Assembly (NCBI GenBank): GCA_950295325.1
Contig: OX485803.1
Coordinates: forward strand, 18,974,001 to 19,038,000
Direction of reading: 5' to 3'
Length of the DNA stretch: 64,000 bases
Source: Polytrichum commune
Lineage: Eukaryota > Streptophyta > Polytrichopsida > Polytrichales > Polytrichaceae
Positions 51,660-64,000 of the stretch are shown here, piece by piece (position 1 is the stretch's first letter; each line of letters starts with the position of its first letter). A program made the translations under genes and the position numbers. The notes beneath the pieces were generated by a model, which worked only from the letters and a program-made list of their open reading frames with translations, made no database searches and was not told where the DNA came from.

Positions 51660-52047
51660 GGGTGAGATTCCATGTTGGCCGCTGACCAACTAGATTCTAG
51701 AAAATAATGGGTCGGAGGTGTTTGCATTTAGTTAAGCACAAGTCATCATCCAACCACATTCTAGTGCCCCTCTAGAATGTGGAGGGCTGTGGACATGGGA
51801 CCGCTAGACTTTCATGCGCCCAATAAAAAAATCTCCAACTTACAAGTGCCGGTCACCTAAGATTTTGAAGGGGGAAGTTTTAACGTGAAGATGGAGATTA
51901 GTATGTGGGCCCGGGTTTGAGAAGATGAGAGCAGCTAGTTGGCACATACGAACCCTACCCCATCATATTCCGTCCACATTTGGGCGGGTTTGTCCTTATT
52001 CACACTAGAATCTGGTGGGTAAGTGGCTTCCATGGGAACTCAACGCC
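51660..52047. mobile_element. Tourist-like MITE, copy 2
   Basis: About 388 bp, homologous along its length to the element at 39779-40141: shared blocks include ACTAGATTCTAGA, GGACATGGG, TTAGTTGGCACATACGAACCC and the final CACTAGAATCT. Its ends (GGGTGAGATTCCATG and CATGGGAACTCAACGCC) have diverged more than in copy 1. TGA lies on both sides (51657-51659, 52048-52050), which may be a variant of the usual TWA target. It is about 330 bp upstream of a possible first exon of SEC10. Confidence 0.75.
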
Positions 52048-52471
52048 TGAGCCAAGTCGTCCTTTGCAGCTAAGCTAAGCTACACACTCTCCTGTCACTG
52101 ACTCTCCGCTCATTCGGAGCTCCTTCGGTACTCTCTTGCTTTTCGGACTTTTTTTTTTTCCTTCCTTCCTTCCTTCAAGCTGCCTCATCACTCGGATACT
52201 AAGTAAGATCCTTTTTCTGTATCTCGCGACGAGACCATCCTGCGCATGACTCCCTGGGTGTCGCATTCCATGGCGCCCTGCAGGCACCGGCGCCCGGCTT
52301 ACGAGTAGATCTCGCTGGCCTCTTCGTCCACTCGCAATTCTTTCCTTCTAGGCGAATTTAGGGTTAGGGTCTCAATAAGATGATGAGCAACATGGCACAG
52401 GTAAATATTCTCGGCCCGATCTGTGTTCCGATCGTCCGTGGAACTAGGGTTTTGCTATCCTTTTGGTAATC

Positions 52472-52513
<42 letters not shown>

Positions 52514-52993
52514 TAGAAACGGAACAGAATGTGCACTAATTAATGCAGAGTTGACAAGGTGTGAAGAAATGGGGAGCGTCAAGGTATGTGTATGGATGAT
52601 GCTGGAGTTGATAATTTGAGAATTGGCCTTGTAGTCAGTGGATTGTTGGTTTTAGCATTAGTATCGAGGGTATGAGATCAGGAGCTCTTTTAGGGCAATT
52701 TTTACGCACGGGGCTCATGGATCAGGTGGTTTTCAGACATTCGAAATAAAATTGAAATCACTTCAGCTACCTGGAAAGAGTGAATATTGCACAAATTAGT
52801 ACTCTGGAATTTTGGAACGTGCTTGCCCCTCTTGAAAGTTGGAGATCATTCACATCTGAAGAAGTCCACATTGATGATAATAGCGTTTTGATTGAGCTCT
52901 CTCTCGCATTTTTGTGAGAAAAAGAATCTTTCAGTGGTATGACGGCATTTGAACACAACTCACTCCTTCAAACTTTGGGGTTGGGCGGTTCAG
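52048..52993 (+). promoter_or_regulatory. SEC10 5' region with (CCTT)n and (GA)n tracts
   Basis: Promoter and leader region by position. It has a T/CCTT-rich tract (about 52150-52176), a TTAGGGTTAGGG stretch at about 52358-52369, which in plants often lies near transcription starts of housekeeping genes, and (GA)18 at 52474-52509. A short exon candidate at 52380-52400 (MMSNMAQ, then donor GTAAAT) could splice in frame to the ATG exon at 52994, which is preceded by TTCAG. So the leader is probably spliced, and the first coding exon is not certain. Confidence 0.5.
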
Positions 52994-55900
52994 ATGGCAG
53001 ATAGGGATGGTGGGTATTTAAATCACAATGGGAGCACTGCTGGGAGGTCGACATCCTCCAAGGGCTCTTCGGTTGCATCTCTTCCCCTGTTGGAGATTGA
53101 CGACTTCAAGGTGATGCATCAGTCTGCATGTCTGACAAAGCAATATATTGTTAAGCGGAGATGTCAAATTCAGAAATTCTGTCATCTTGAATGAGGTTTT
53201 GAGGTTTAGAGGCTTTAGCCATGTGAAAACTTTAAATCTTATAACAGAAGCATGGAGCGGCATGAGATAGTGCCATTAAAATGGCAGGGCCTAACAATGA
53301 GTGGCATGTTCTATTGAGTACCAACTTCTAAGTGCACAATTGGGCAAGTATATAAGATGGTTTTTGAAGTTCTGGTGACAATTGACTAGAACAATATTAG
53401 CAACAAAATGTATTTGTAATTCTGATGCTGGATTGGATTTCAACAGGGTGCATTTACATTCGATGATTTTTTCAAGAATCTGGTGACAGATGTTTTGCCA
53501 CCACTCCATGACGATGAGTCTAGATCATTGGAAGGCAATTACAAATATGGAAATGGGAATTTACTGGATAATGGTGGAAAGGGAAACGGTGTTTTAGTAG
53601 GCCAACCATTTGCAGAGGCCGGAGTATTACTTCCTCTTTGCAGAGATGCGCGTCGGGAACTTGTTGACCTCTGCTACCAGGTAAGAATTAGTTTTATACG
53701 TGCAAGTCAATTATGGGCTGGTGAATAGCATTATGTTGACCTCTGCTACCAGGTAAGAAGTAGTTAGATAAATGCAAATTAATTATGGGCTGGTGAATTG
53801 CATTATGTTTCTCATTCTTGTGTTCATAGATTCCATCTTCCCAGTTTGTCCTGGCCATGTCGAGAACATTCCTTGAATTGCAGAATATGAGACATTTGCT
53901 TTGCTTCGACAACTTCGTACTTAGTACCAAATGTAGATGACTTCTTGTGCTGAAATTGAAATACAAGAAAGCCTTTGACTGGGTACCAGACAAATTGGTA
54001 TAGCTTATCAACTCAATTCATGCTGGATCAGGTTGAAACTAAGCTGAAGGATACTAAAAAGGAGGTGTCTCTCTATGACTTGAAGCATGAGAAGAAGTTT
54101 GCTGAGGTAAGATGTCTGTGGTATGCAGATGATTTTCTATGCATACAAGCTTCTTACTCAAATATGATGAAAACAAGATTACTCTATCTTGTCAAGCATT
54201 TGGACATTTACACGCTAGTTGCATCTAGGGAGAGTTCTTGTTGTTGATTTGATGGGGTTACTAATATTACGTCAAGTTATCTGAGGTGTGAGATGTTGTC
54301 GGGTTACTTTTATCTATAAAAAATGGAGAATGTATCCAGGGAGAGCGGCACTTAGCTTTATGAGATATTTTGCTTCACTTGTGCTGCTTGTTGAGATCAT
54401 GAATCTCTTGGCCACTTGAAATTAGTCTATCTTTAAAGTTATGAGTTTATTTTAGTATGGGATCAGAGCTTGACCTATTGTACCTTGGTGCAACCTGTAA
54501 GTATACGGGTGGGTTGTGCAGCTAGACAAAGGAGTAGAGAGCTTGTTTGAAAGCTTTAGTCGTCTTGATTCGCGAATTTCTGGTGTAGGCCAGACGGCTG
54601 CAAGAATTGGGGACCATTTGCAGGTTAGTTATTTTTTGTGCTTTGCTTGTCCCACAACTGCATACACCTATTAAGTTAGTTTACCGTGTTTCATTTAGGC
54701 TTTCCCTATTTGTACACATCTGACACTTATTTCCTCTTTTAATTTCCTAAGCAACTTTATTTAGATGTTGATGAAGGATACTAGGGTCCTTGATGAATGT
54801 TAATAAGTTAATTAGGAGAGTTGATTTGAAGTGTAAAAAGGTTTGGATCCCATGTATTGCAGAATGCCGATGCGCAGAGGGAGGCTGCCAGTCAAACTAT
54901 TGACCTGATTAAGGTCTGCACTGGAACAAATGTGTTTGACAAAGGATATATGTGAATTCAAACTACCCTCACTCCTGAGGATTTTAGACATTCCTCTCTT
55001 AAGAGCTAGTCTCTTGGATTAGTTTCACAAATGGGTTTCAAGAAGTAAGAAGCTGTTCAGTTGACGGGTCTTTAATGTATTTTTTATGGCCACCTTTAAA
55101 ACTGCTGCATCTTTTCTTGAATGAGCAAAGAGTTATGTTTGCATTGCTTTGTATGCTTGAAAATATGGTAACTGTAAGAGACATGCCTTAAGCTTGCCAC
55201 GTGTGGGCTGAACAGTACTTGATGGAGTTCAATGCAAGTCCAGGGGACCTGATGGAGCTCTCTGCCTTGTTCTTGGATGATGCTAGAGTTGCTGAGGCAG
55301 CAGCTGTAGCACAAAAGCTCCGTAAGTGTGGATACATTTTCTGATGGAAATTTGCAGATCTTATATGGGGGATGAGGAAGAGACAGGGGACACCTTCCTT
55401 TCTGCACCACTCCAAATGTACAGGTCATGTGCATATGAGGGTGGTGTGGACACTCCCTTAGTCTAGCCTTTACATTGGTCTTTACAGATTCAGAAACAAC
55501 GATATCCACATTTGTGTCTTAAGCAAAATTAGAATTGTATGTATTATTAAAATTGATCTAAAGATATGTAACAGTTGATTTGTTGCTCTCAAATGGTCTC
55601 AAATGTTGGCATTTCTGTCTAAGAGTCCCAGCTGTTCTAGAAGTTGTTGGTCTTTGATATATAGGTGCCACATTACTCTTGTGCAAGCTTCTATCACCAG
55701 ATGTATTTGCAATTTGCGACCTTGTATTGTGTATATTGAGATTAGAGGTGTGGACTTCATGATAGTCAAGATATTGAAAACCATCGGAAAGGAAGATCAA
55801 TGTCTGAGCTGTTACCTGCCCTGGGTGCTGTAGGTTTAGTTGCTGAGGAGGGGATTGGTGCGTTTGGTGCAAACATGGGGCAGTTGAAGAACACTTCTAA

Positions 55901-58900
55901 TGCAAGCCCAGGCTTGGAAGTTGCAGTGTCAAATCTTCAAGATTATTGCAATGGTAAGTAATAATTTTTTAAGCAGGAGTTTTTACAGCAGCCATTGTAC
56001 CTCTTGGGTTTATGACTCCAATCTCGACTCACCTAACTTCAGGGATCAGAACTTTACTGTTGCATCAACTGAACTTTGTTAATGTTCTGTGCTCTGGCAA
56101 GAAAAAGTAAGAATCAAGCTGTACAAACTCCCTCTGCTGTGGTATCAAGTTAGTAATCTCTGTGTCCTTGTGTTAGTAACTAAAGCAGTTGTGGTAAACT
56201 TGTGGCGATGCTATATTTTCTTATCAGAGTTGGAAAATAGACTTTTGGTACGATTTGATGCTGCTTCTCAAAGACGAGAACTGTCAACAATGGCAGAGTG
56301 TGCGAAGATACTGAGTCAGGTACGTGAGCAACAAGATAGTGTTTTCTGAAAAAACATTGGAATCGTTTTGACCCTATTTAGGTTCTCTGATTTTTTGCTT
56401 AGACTGCATCTGAGCTTGGCTTAATATTTATTATTTCTACTTCATTTGAGTTGTGAAAGTGGGTTTAATTTCTCACTTCAGTCTAATTAAGTGGTAAATT
56501 TCTTAACATCTGACTTGGAGTTTGCCTGGTCAGTTCAATAGAGGATCAAGCGCAATGCAGCGGTATGTAGCATCGCGTCCTATGTTCATGGATCCGGAAA
56601 TTATGAACATGGATGCTCGCACTGTACGAAGTGAAACAGGCCAAGGAGGTTCTCCAAATGTTATAAAAGGGCTTCAAACTCTCTACAAAGAAATCTTAGG
56701 TGTGTTGCCTTCCGCGCTGTGTCATGTCCAAAATACTTAAGTTTCAAGTGCTGCAGTGCATTATTAGTTTCTGAAGAGGAGATTGTATAACTTCACCTTG
56801 TTTGGGTTACTGTATTGGAGATGTCTATAAGAATACGGAACCAAGTTCTCTCAGATTCCTTCCAACAACTCACAAAAATCCTCCTGAATGTGATGAGACA
56901 ATCTTTGGCACATATTCTGCTACCTACTTAAGTTGGTTCTAGAAACAACGTCACGATTTTCCCATTGCTCTCTAAATTGCATAATGGTGTGCCAAAGGGC
57001 ACTTCTATAGAGAATGTTCTCAAGATAAGCACAGTATTATGAGGATGTATCATGCAAGGAAATGGGGCCACATTTATTCAGGCCACTGATAATATAGACA
57101 GAGTTTTAATGTAATCAGACATAACAAAATATACAATTGCTTTGGTGGTTCCTTGCAGAGACTGTACGCAAAGAAGCTGCAACTGTGTCTGCTGTCTTTC
57201 CTTCACCTGACGCTGTCATGGCTATCCTTGTTCAGGTATACTAAGTTTAAACTTTCATATACTGAGTTCAATGTCTCATTGTCCATTGATTATTCATTTG
57301 ATACCTCCAAGTCTTTCCCCCTATTTTCTACTTTTCTGCTCCCCTAGTCCAACTTCACTTCCTGATTTTGATTCTAAATCTCATCTGTTTTCAATATAAC
57401 ACCTTGAAAACCCCTTTCCGTTTGCAGCGTGTAATGGAACAGAGAGTGTTTGCTGTTCTGGATAAGCTACTTCCAAAACCATCCCTTACCAATCCTATTC
57501 CCATGGAGGAAGGTGGATATCAGCAGGTGTGTTGTAACCTTAAGGCTCATCAGTAAAGTACATGAACATCTGAGGCATATATTAGGGCTGCTGTCCACTA
57601 GGAACTGAGCTCAATATTAATTAGAGTCAAATATCGTAAATTTTAATGTCTCGTTCTCTTCAAGTAAGTGAGAATAGTACTTATTTTGTTCTAAGTGACA
57701 GAAATTGTACTGCAAAAGAGTGTTTTTTTAAAGAGCTGAACTCCCTTTTCAGCCTTGCTTGTCACTTTTTTACTTTATACTAAATCCAACATTCCTTCAG
57801 TACGGCTGTTAGTAGATTCCTCTATGTCTGTGGATACCACAATCATATCTAAAGACATTGTTTTTGGCCTCGAAGAGATGGTATTCACTAACATATGTGG
57901 TATGCTTCTTCAGTATCTCCGTGTGCTTGCTGGAGCTTACGAGAAGACCCAGGATATGGCGAAGGAGCTTCATGCTCTTGGATGTGGAGATCTTGACATA
58001 GAAGGTATATTGTGAGCATTATTGTAATTGCAGGCTGTTATTATCTGAAGAGCATACCAATGGTATCTGATGGCTTTAGAGTTAGGAGGTAAGAGGTTAT
58101 CATTTGCCATGTAACCAAAGTTGACATGCAGTGTCACCCTAACCTCTTACTCTTCTTGTAGACCTTGTATTGCAAGTATGGGAATGTATGATTCAGTATA
58201 TATGTCCTGATGGTATTCTTTTGTACAGGTCTTGCAGAATCCTTGTTCTCCTCACACAGAGAGGACTACGCTGAAATTGAACAAGCATCACTCAGTCAGC
58301 TATTTCAGCACAAGGTATACAGCATAAGCTGCTGCCTTTGATACATTAATATCTACACAAAAACTGAACAATTGCATTCCACTGGATACATAAGTATGTG
58401 CTGTCAAGTTAGACATCCAGAAAATGCCAAAGTCAGGTTACTTCATGATGAATGGTGCACCAATTGAATATACAGATAAGGAAGAGCAAAGCAGTGATCT
58501 GGAAAGTACATGGCATTTATAAGTGAGGTATCATCCTTATCAGATATACAAATGACCATAACTAAGTCATCTGGAGGGTTAAATAAATTTAATACAGTGC
58601 GCTTCATATATTTAGTCAAGATCAGACATGAGTAGAAAGAACTCACAAAAGTACTCAAATTTCTTAAAGACAGGTTATTCAGCGAACTTAAACCTTTTGC
58701 AGGAAATTGCATGACTGGATTGGTATTTTGATTGTGGACATTTATTTAGGAGTCAATATATGGACATTGTGGCATACCTGATGATACAAGTGGCTTTAGA
58801 TCAAGGTATTGCTATCTTGAAAGTGTTCATAGGATTCTGGGAGTGACCTACTGAGAAAGTGCCCAATGAACTCCAAGTATGGAGTATTTGTCTTGTATCA

Positions 58901-61900
58901 TGTCAAGATATTAATTAGTACATTTGTGCACTTCATGAATACAAAAGAATGGCACCAAGTTTCACATCTTGGTCATGTATGGACAGGTGGCTGAATTGAA
59001 AGCAGGAGTTGGACAGCCAGCTGATGCTGCATTTCCGTCCATGACCCCGCGGGGCAATTCTCGCAATGGGTCCATGTTTGCTAATGGAACCATTTCAGTA
59101 ACAGTGGTTGGTGAGTTTGTCCGTTGGAATGAAGAATCTGTTGCTCGCTGCAGTCTTCTCACTCCCCAGGTAATTGACTGCATAATATTATTGTACTCCA
59201 TGGGTTTTATCTCTTTCTAATTTAGCCAAGGCAGGATGCTACCTTTGAGCCCAGGTATATCATTGGTCATTGTATTTGTTTCTCATCTCAATAGTATTAT
59301 TTAGGTCTAACCTCTTTAATCAGAAAACTTGGTCTATTGTTCATATAGGCATCTTCGGGATCATTTGTGACCATGTGATTGAAATGTTACTAAATTATTT
59401 TGGTTAATGACTTCAGGCTGCTCCTTTGGCAACAAATGTGAGAGCGATCTTTCTTTGCTTGCTTGACCAGGTAAACTCAAATTTTCTGTTTTCTTTGCAG
59501 CAGAGATTGTGGTAGTTGTGGCATCTACTAAGTGATAACATTCACCTCTGTAGACAATGAATTTGGTTGGAGTAGTTATTTCAACAAGTTCCCATTTTAT
59601 ATGTAGGTGAGCCAATACACCACAGAGGGATTGGAGAGAGCAATGGATCTCCTCAATGAGGCAGCACAGCAGCGCAACCTATACTCTATCGGTGCTACTG
59701 TTAGTCGAAGGGTGGCAGCTGCAGCTGCAACTGCGGTATATATTTGCATGCTTAAACTCAACTATCCCAACTTCTTACATTACTTCACAGTTCCTCATTG
59801 ATTCCTCAACATGCAAGATTGTGACAATTTCTTGGATATAGATGTTGTGAACCTCAAGTAATAGAGCTCCTGGTGGAGCTTTTATATAGAACTTGTGGTA
59901 GGCTTTGATCAAGTGCAGCATATAATGCAATGCTGAAGGAGTGTGGTGGTTGTTCAGGACATTGCAAGTGATTTAGTACTTGTCTGACGTGAAGTTTGAG
60001 TAATTTTTTTATAAAATGCAGGCAGAGGCTGCAGCAGCAGCTGGTGAGAGGGCTGTTCGTGGATTTATGGTGGCTGTCCAAAGAGCAACATCTAATGTTG
60101 CTCTCGTTCAACAGGTACGCCTTCTTGACCTTATCAACATCCTGCACTATCCATTGGCTATGGAAATTTTCAGGAGAGATTTAGTTTTAAAATGATCATG
60201 ATTACAGTTCTTTGTTCTGTACCCTCCACACCTTGCCATTTGATCTCAAGTTGATTCTTGTACTTGATAGAAACATATATGAGGTACATGAGCTGTGGGA
60301 TCCTCTTGGCCTACCAGTTTGGAAGTGTTGTCCCCAACTCCATGACTAGAATATAAGATGCCAGAAGCTAGAGACTGGTTATTGTTGGTCATGTACATGT
60401 CCGTTCAGTGGAGTATATCGTGACCAGTTGAACCTTACATAGTTATATGCTATTGCAGCATTTTGTCAACTCAGTGGCACGGTTGCTACTACCTGTGGAT
60501 GGAGCACATGCTGCATGTTGTGAAGAAATGGCTACAGCAATGGCCAATGCTGAGGCAGCTGCCTTGAGAGGTCTCCAAACATGTATTGATACAATCATGG
60601 CCGAGGTCTCATCCACTTTCTGTCCTTTTCTATTGTGATTATTGTATTATAATGGGTGCCTGAAGTTTTTGTTTTTTAAACAGGATTGATGTGTAATCAA
60701 GATATAAGGTTAGACCACTGAAGTGTACTGCTAACATGACTGTCTATTATACTTTCGAGTTTTATCTGGACTTATTAGGCTTCCCTACGTCATTATAGAG
60801 ACTGGTGTGCATTTTGGGGCACAGGTTGAGCGCCTACTAGCTGCAGAGCAGAAGGCAACTGACTTCAAACCACCAGATGATGGGAATCCACCTGACCATC
60901 GCCCTACCAATGCCTGCACCAAGTGAGTCCCTTCTCGTTGTTGGTACCTTTTTATGTCCAAGACTCTGCAAAACATACGCAGAGAGGATCCAGATTGCAG
61001 ACTTTGGCCCTTAATATTAATGTGTCTTATATGTAATTGCTGCCGATGGCCATATTCACCTATACATACATGGTTTGGTTTCTCAAAATGTGCACTCTTG
61101 GCAACATCCATTGTATGTCATGTATTTGATATTTTATGTACTTGACACTGTTCAATTTAGGGTTACCTCGTACTTGGAGCACATGCTGGAAGCAGCATAT
61201 GGGGCATTGGAAGGCCTCAACAAGCAAGCTTTCATGACAGAGCTGGTAGGATTTTCTTGAAATGTGTTCGCCTTCCTGGTGTTCTAGAGGACATACTGCA
61301 ATTATGAGTCTAACAATGAGCATCATATGATGTGTATTGAGTTGACAAGTGTCACCCGTATCCTGCCAGGTTCTAAATGATCTTATAACTTAGTCAAAAT
61401 GTAGAGTGGTAATGAACTAAGTGAAGAAACTTCAGAATTATATATGTCACTTTCTAGGAATCCAGGTTATTCTATATTGGGATATCTGGTTCACAGAATT
61501 TTTGGGCTAATTACTTGACATGGAACTACTGTTAAACTCCTGTTTGTTGAGGAATCTCAACAGGGTAACTTGATGCTTAAAAAAAATTGATTGTCATCTC
61601 ACTCCACTGTTTGCCTTTTAGTTTGACTGTTCAAAGGAGGTGGTTTTTCTTATCCTTCGTGGTGTTTGATTGATCTTCACAGGGTAACCGTCTATACAAG
61701 GGCCTACTTGGCCATTGGCAACGCTTCACATTTAGTGCGAGGTGCTTCGAAGATTTATCTGTTGATAATTTCCAATTCTTGTGTGATGTAAATGTGACAA
61801 GCTTACAAGGAAATGAATTGTTGGACATGTCTGTGCCTGCTTGGGACAATTTTTGAAACTATCTCTGTTATGGGTAGACACTGACATGTGAGGATTAATT

Positions 61901-62477
61901 TTACTCATTTGTTTTTGGAAATTATTGGCTGACTTTGCAGTGGTGGACTCCGGCTGAAACGTGATGTGTCTGAGTACGCGGAGTTTGTACGAAGCTTCAA
62001 GGCACCTGCAGTAGATGAGAAGTTTGAGCTACTTGGAACGTGAGTGTCTACAATTCGAACCTGCATTGATTCTTTAAAATGGAGTTTCTTATCATTATCA
62101 TTTCTCATCAATCGAGCCATGTTCAATCAAAGTGCTAAGGTTCCCAAACTGTGTTTTCAGGTTGGTCAACGTCTTCATTGTAGCACCTGAGAGCTTACCC
62201 ACACTAGTTGACAGCAGCTTAAAGCAAGCAAGAACAGAGGCCTTGAGGTATGCAAATTTGTTGTATTGGAGCACCCATTACTGGAATATGTACAAACAAG
62301 AAAATTAGATGTAATGCAAGTGCAAGATTTAGTTCAAAGAGGAAACTGTTTGATCTTGTGCACGTAAATTAATCTTTCTGCTTATAAAGAAGCGTGGTGA
62401 ATTGCAGGTTTATCGAACTACGGGAGGATTACAGGTCAGCAAAAATTGCGAGTAGACTAACCGCACTGGCACACTGA
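52994..62477 (+). CDS. SEC10: Exocyst complex component SEC10
   Basis: A subunit of the octameric exocyst that tethers secretory vesicles to the plasma membrane. Twenty-four coding exons, all ends GT-AG in phase: 52994-53110, 53447-53680, 54032-54106, 54522-54623, 54863-54913, 55216-55321, 55834-55953, 56228-56319, 56534-56699, 57159-57235, 57428-57526, 57914-58004, 58229-58314, 58987-59169, 59417-59470, 59607-59735, 60022-60114, 60459-60605, 60825-60922, 61161-61245, 61683-61741, 61941-62039, 62161-62247, 62408-62477; 2520 bp, 839 residues (Arabidopsis about 830). Conserved stretches are FDDFFKNLVTDVLPPL, GDHLQNADAQREAASQTIDL, LENRLLVRFDAASQRREL, ALGCGDLDIEGLAESLFSSH, ISVTVVGEFVRWNEESVARC, LLLPVDGAHAACCEEM, RPTNACTK, GLNKQAFMTELGNRLYKGLL, SGGLRLKRDVSEY and IELREDYRSAKIASRL. 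Coiled-coil-prone N terminus, helical rods after. The start could lie in an upstream exon (52380-52400). Confidence 0.95.
53661..53806 (+). repeat. Tandem duplication spanning the SEC10 exon 2 splice donor
   Basis: A ~73-bp unit, beginning TGTTGACCTCTGCTACCAGG and running through TTATGGGCTGGTGAAT, occurs twice in a row (53661-53732, 53733-53806) with a few differences. It copies the last 20 bp of exon 2 together with the donor GTAAGAA, so intron 2 holds a second intact donor. Using the second donor would add 73-bp intronic sequence and shift the frame. Confidence 0.9.
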
Positions 62478-64000
62478 AAAAAGAGAGGTTACTTGCCATC
62501 TGCAAATTTTGTATTCTACATCCACATGTGGGAGAAGCGCTTGGTTGTCCATACCAAACCCCCCTTTGATCTGCCACTAGCAGCCCTCTGATAGTCTAAA
62601 ATTTGGAATCAGCCAGCATTATGCTTCTGATTGTGGAATTGTACTCAATAATGTGCTTGATGGTTTGGGATCCAACCTTCTAAGCACATCTAGGTTAGAA
62701 TCGTAGGATTTACTTGCAAAGTATGTCATAAATCAGGTAATGGCATTAGGAAATGTTTTTTAGATTGGGATGTGCTTCAAAGTTGCCATACTATGCACAT
62801 ATTGACAAACCAGCACAGGTATTCTCTGATATATATCTTGATCTGCTGGTTTAATTGGCACATGATGGTTATGATCATTTTTATTAGAAGCTGTGTGGCT
62901 AAATTTTTTATGCTCATTTTCATGAGTATTATGCCTCATATCCATCTATTACCTATGGCATTGAATTTCCAAAGTCAATATTCGTGATGTTGGTCTTTCT
63001 ATGCATCTCTAAGGGCTGGGTTGCAAACATGTTGTGATTCTCAAAATATGACAGCTTCAGTCTTCGTCCCCATGGACTAGGGCACCTCTTGTTTAGAATG
63101 GGTGCTTGAGAATGAGGCTTGTTAACGCTATGACATGAAAATTTAGTGTGAACTAAAATTGAGACGGTGTAGTGTAAAATATGAGATGATTAGTTCGAAA
63201 AGTGCATCTCATGTTAAAATCCTTGTGATTAGTGTGGATCAAACTACATTGATTATGGTAAATAGTGTGGGTGGATGTATACCGTGACTATTGGCAGCTC
63301 ATAGTGGCCCACATTATGCGCAGCCCTAGATACACTTGAATCTCCAACTACTCACTATGGTCTTATTCTTTCACGGCTAGTTGTGAGTAAGGTGTCAGAT
63401 GTAAGCTATTGAGAATGTGTATCCAAATACCTTAATCTCACTTCCAAAGTCCATAATAATGCTCAGCAGTGCCCTTCAGTTTTGTATGTCTGGCACCTAG
63501 GGATAGGAACCGAGCATTTACTGCTTGGGTGCAAAATTTGGGGGGATTGGGTCTGTCTTAATCATGACCGGCTCCTCGGACCTTTGTTAGTCATGTGCTC
63601 ACTTCAAGGAGAGAAACCCACTTGCTGAATGGATACCAATACATTGTAGTCTAGTTTCAATCCAATAGAGATATTTTAACCTACAACATGAACCTTTGAT
63701 GTTCATTGTTTTGAGATGGTATGTAGTGTGTACATAGTAGTATGTCCAATGTCTTTATTGTGCAAATGATATTAATAATGTGGTCCATTGTATTTGACGT
63801 ATTTTGTGTCACTATGTTCCACAAACTAGTGTAGTTTGTGAGCAATTACACATCATTGATGCAATCTCTAGATGATCAACCTCAATTTCTTTGGGAAAAT
63901 GGCACTTCTCAACCTTTAGATGACCAACCTCTTCAACATACATTTTCTTTGTGTTCATTTAATGTTTTATCACTACCAACATATGAGTCCCATGCAATCA
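62478..64000. other. SEC10 3' flank, no gene seen
   Basis: The first few hundred bases should be 3' UTR. The remaining sequence is AT-rich and repetitive in look, with no coding region I can support. Confidence 0.4.

Noticed and set aside
53950-54160. KKAFDWVP and WYADDF-like words that recall reverse transcriptase motifs.
   Set aside because: They lie on either side of, and partly within, SEC10 exon 3, in different frames and much too close together for a reverse transcriptase.

Overview
The window is nuclear DNA of a land plant. Four spliced or intronless genes encode typical plant proteins: an autoinhibited Ca2+-ATPase with an N-terminal calmodulin-binding region, mitochondrial complex I 24 kDa subunit, the thylakoid PDZ-TPR protein MET1, plastid DXS, and exocyst SEC10 (five protein genes in all). 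Introns are mostly about 80-1300 bp with GT-AG ends, and the intergenic DNA is AT-rich and full of decayed transposons. I cannot fix the lineage; a seedless plant or bryophyte is as possible as a seed plant.

Layout. 0.5-0.9 kb: a tRNA-derived SINE with an exact 12-bp target duplication. 1.5-4.7 kb (-): intronless Ca2+-ATPase. 6.0-8.6 kb: a three-copy diverged tandem repeat, a 126-bp near-perfect hairpin, two more SINE-like pieces and a G-rich tract. 10.5-14.0 kb (-): nine-exon NDUFV2. 14.6-26.5 kb: a gene-poor transposon graveyard with a Tc1/mariner-like relic, an inverted duplication of one orphan exon, and a Stowaway-like element. 27.1-30.9 kb (+): seven-exon MET1. 32.4-36.5 kb (-): ten-exon DXS, convergent with MET1. 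38.3-39.3 kb: a decayed partial copy of MET1. 39.8-49.3 kb: a nest of DNA transposons, namely a Tourist-like MITE, an ~8-kb PIF/Harbinger element abutting it, a solo LTR inside the Harbinger element, and a second copy of the mariner-like relic. 51.7-52.0 kb: a second MITE of the first family. 53.0-62.5 kb (+): 24-exon SEC10.

The host genes are unrelated housekeeping genes in separate transcription units; there is no operon logic. MET1 and DXS are both plastid proteins, NDUFV2 is mitochondrial, SEC10 acts at the plasma membrane. Exon borders given here were worked out by hand from splice sites, reading phase and family conservation; every spliced CDS sums to a multiple of three.

The most interesting structure is the 39.8-48.2 kb nest. 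The Harbinger element carries a Myb/SANT-like ORF and a DDE transposase that converge with 10 bp between their stops. The transposase has all three catalytic acidic residues and is broken by one in-frame TAG. A further two-exon reading frame of unknown function lies in the same element, beyond a later-inserted 973-bp solo LTR with a perfect 5-bp target duplication. I did not find a clearly new biological system beyond this.
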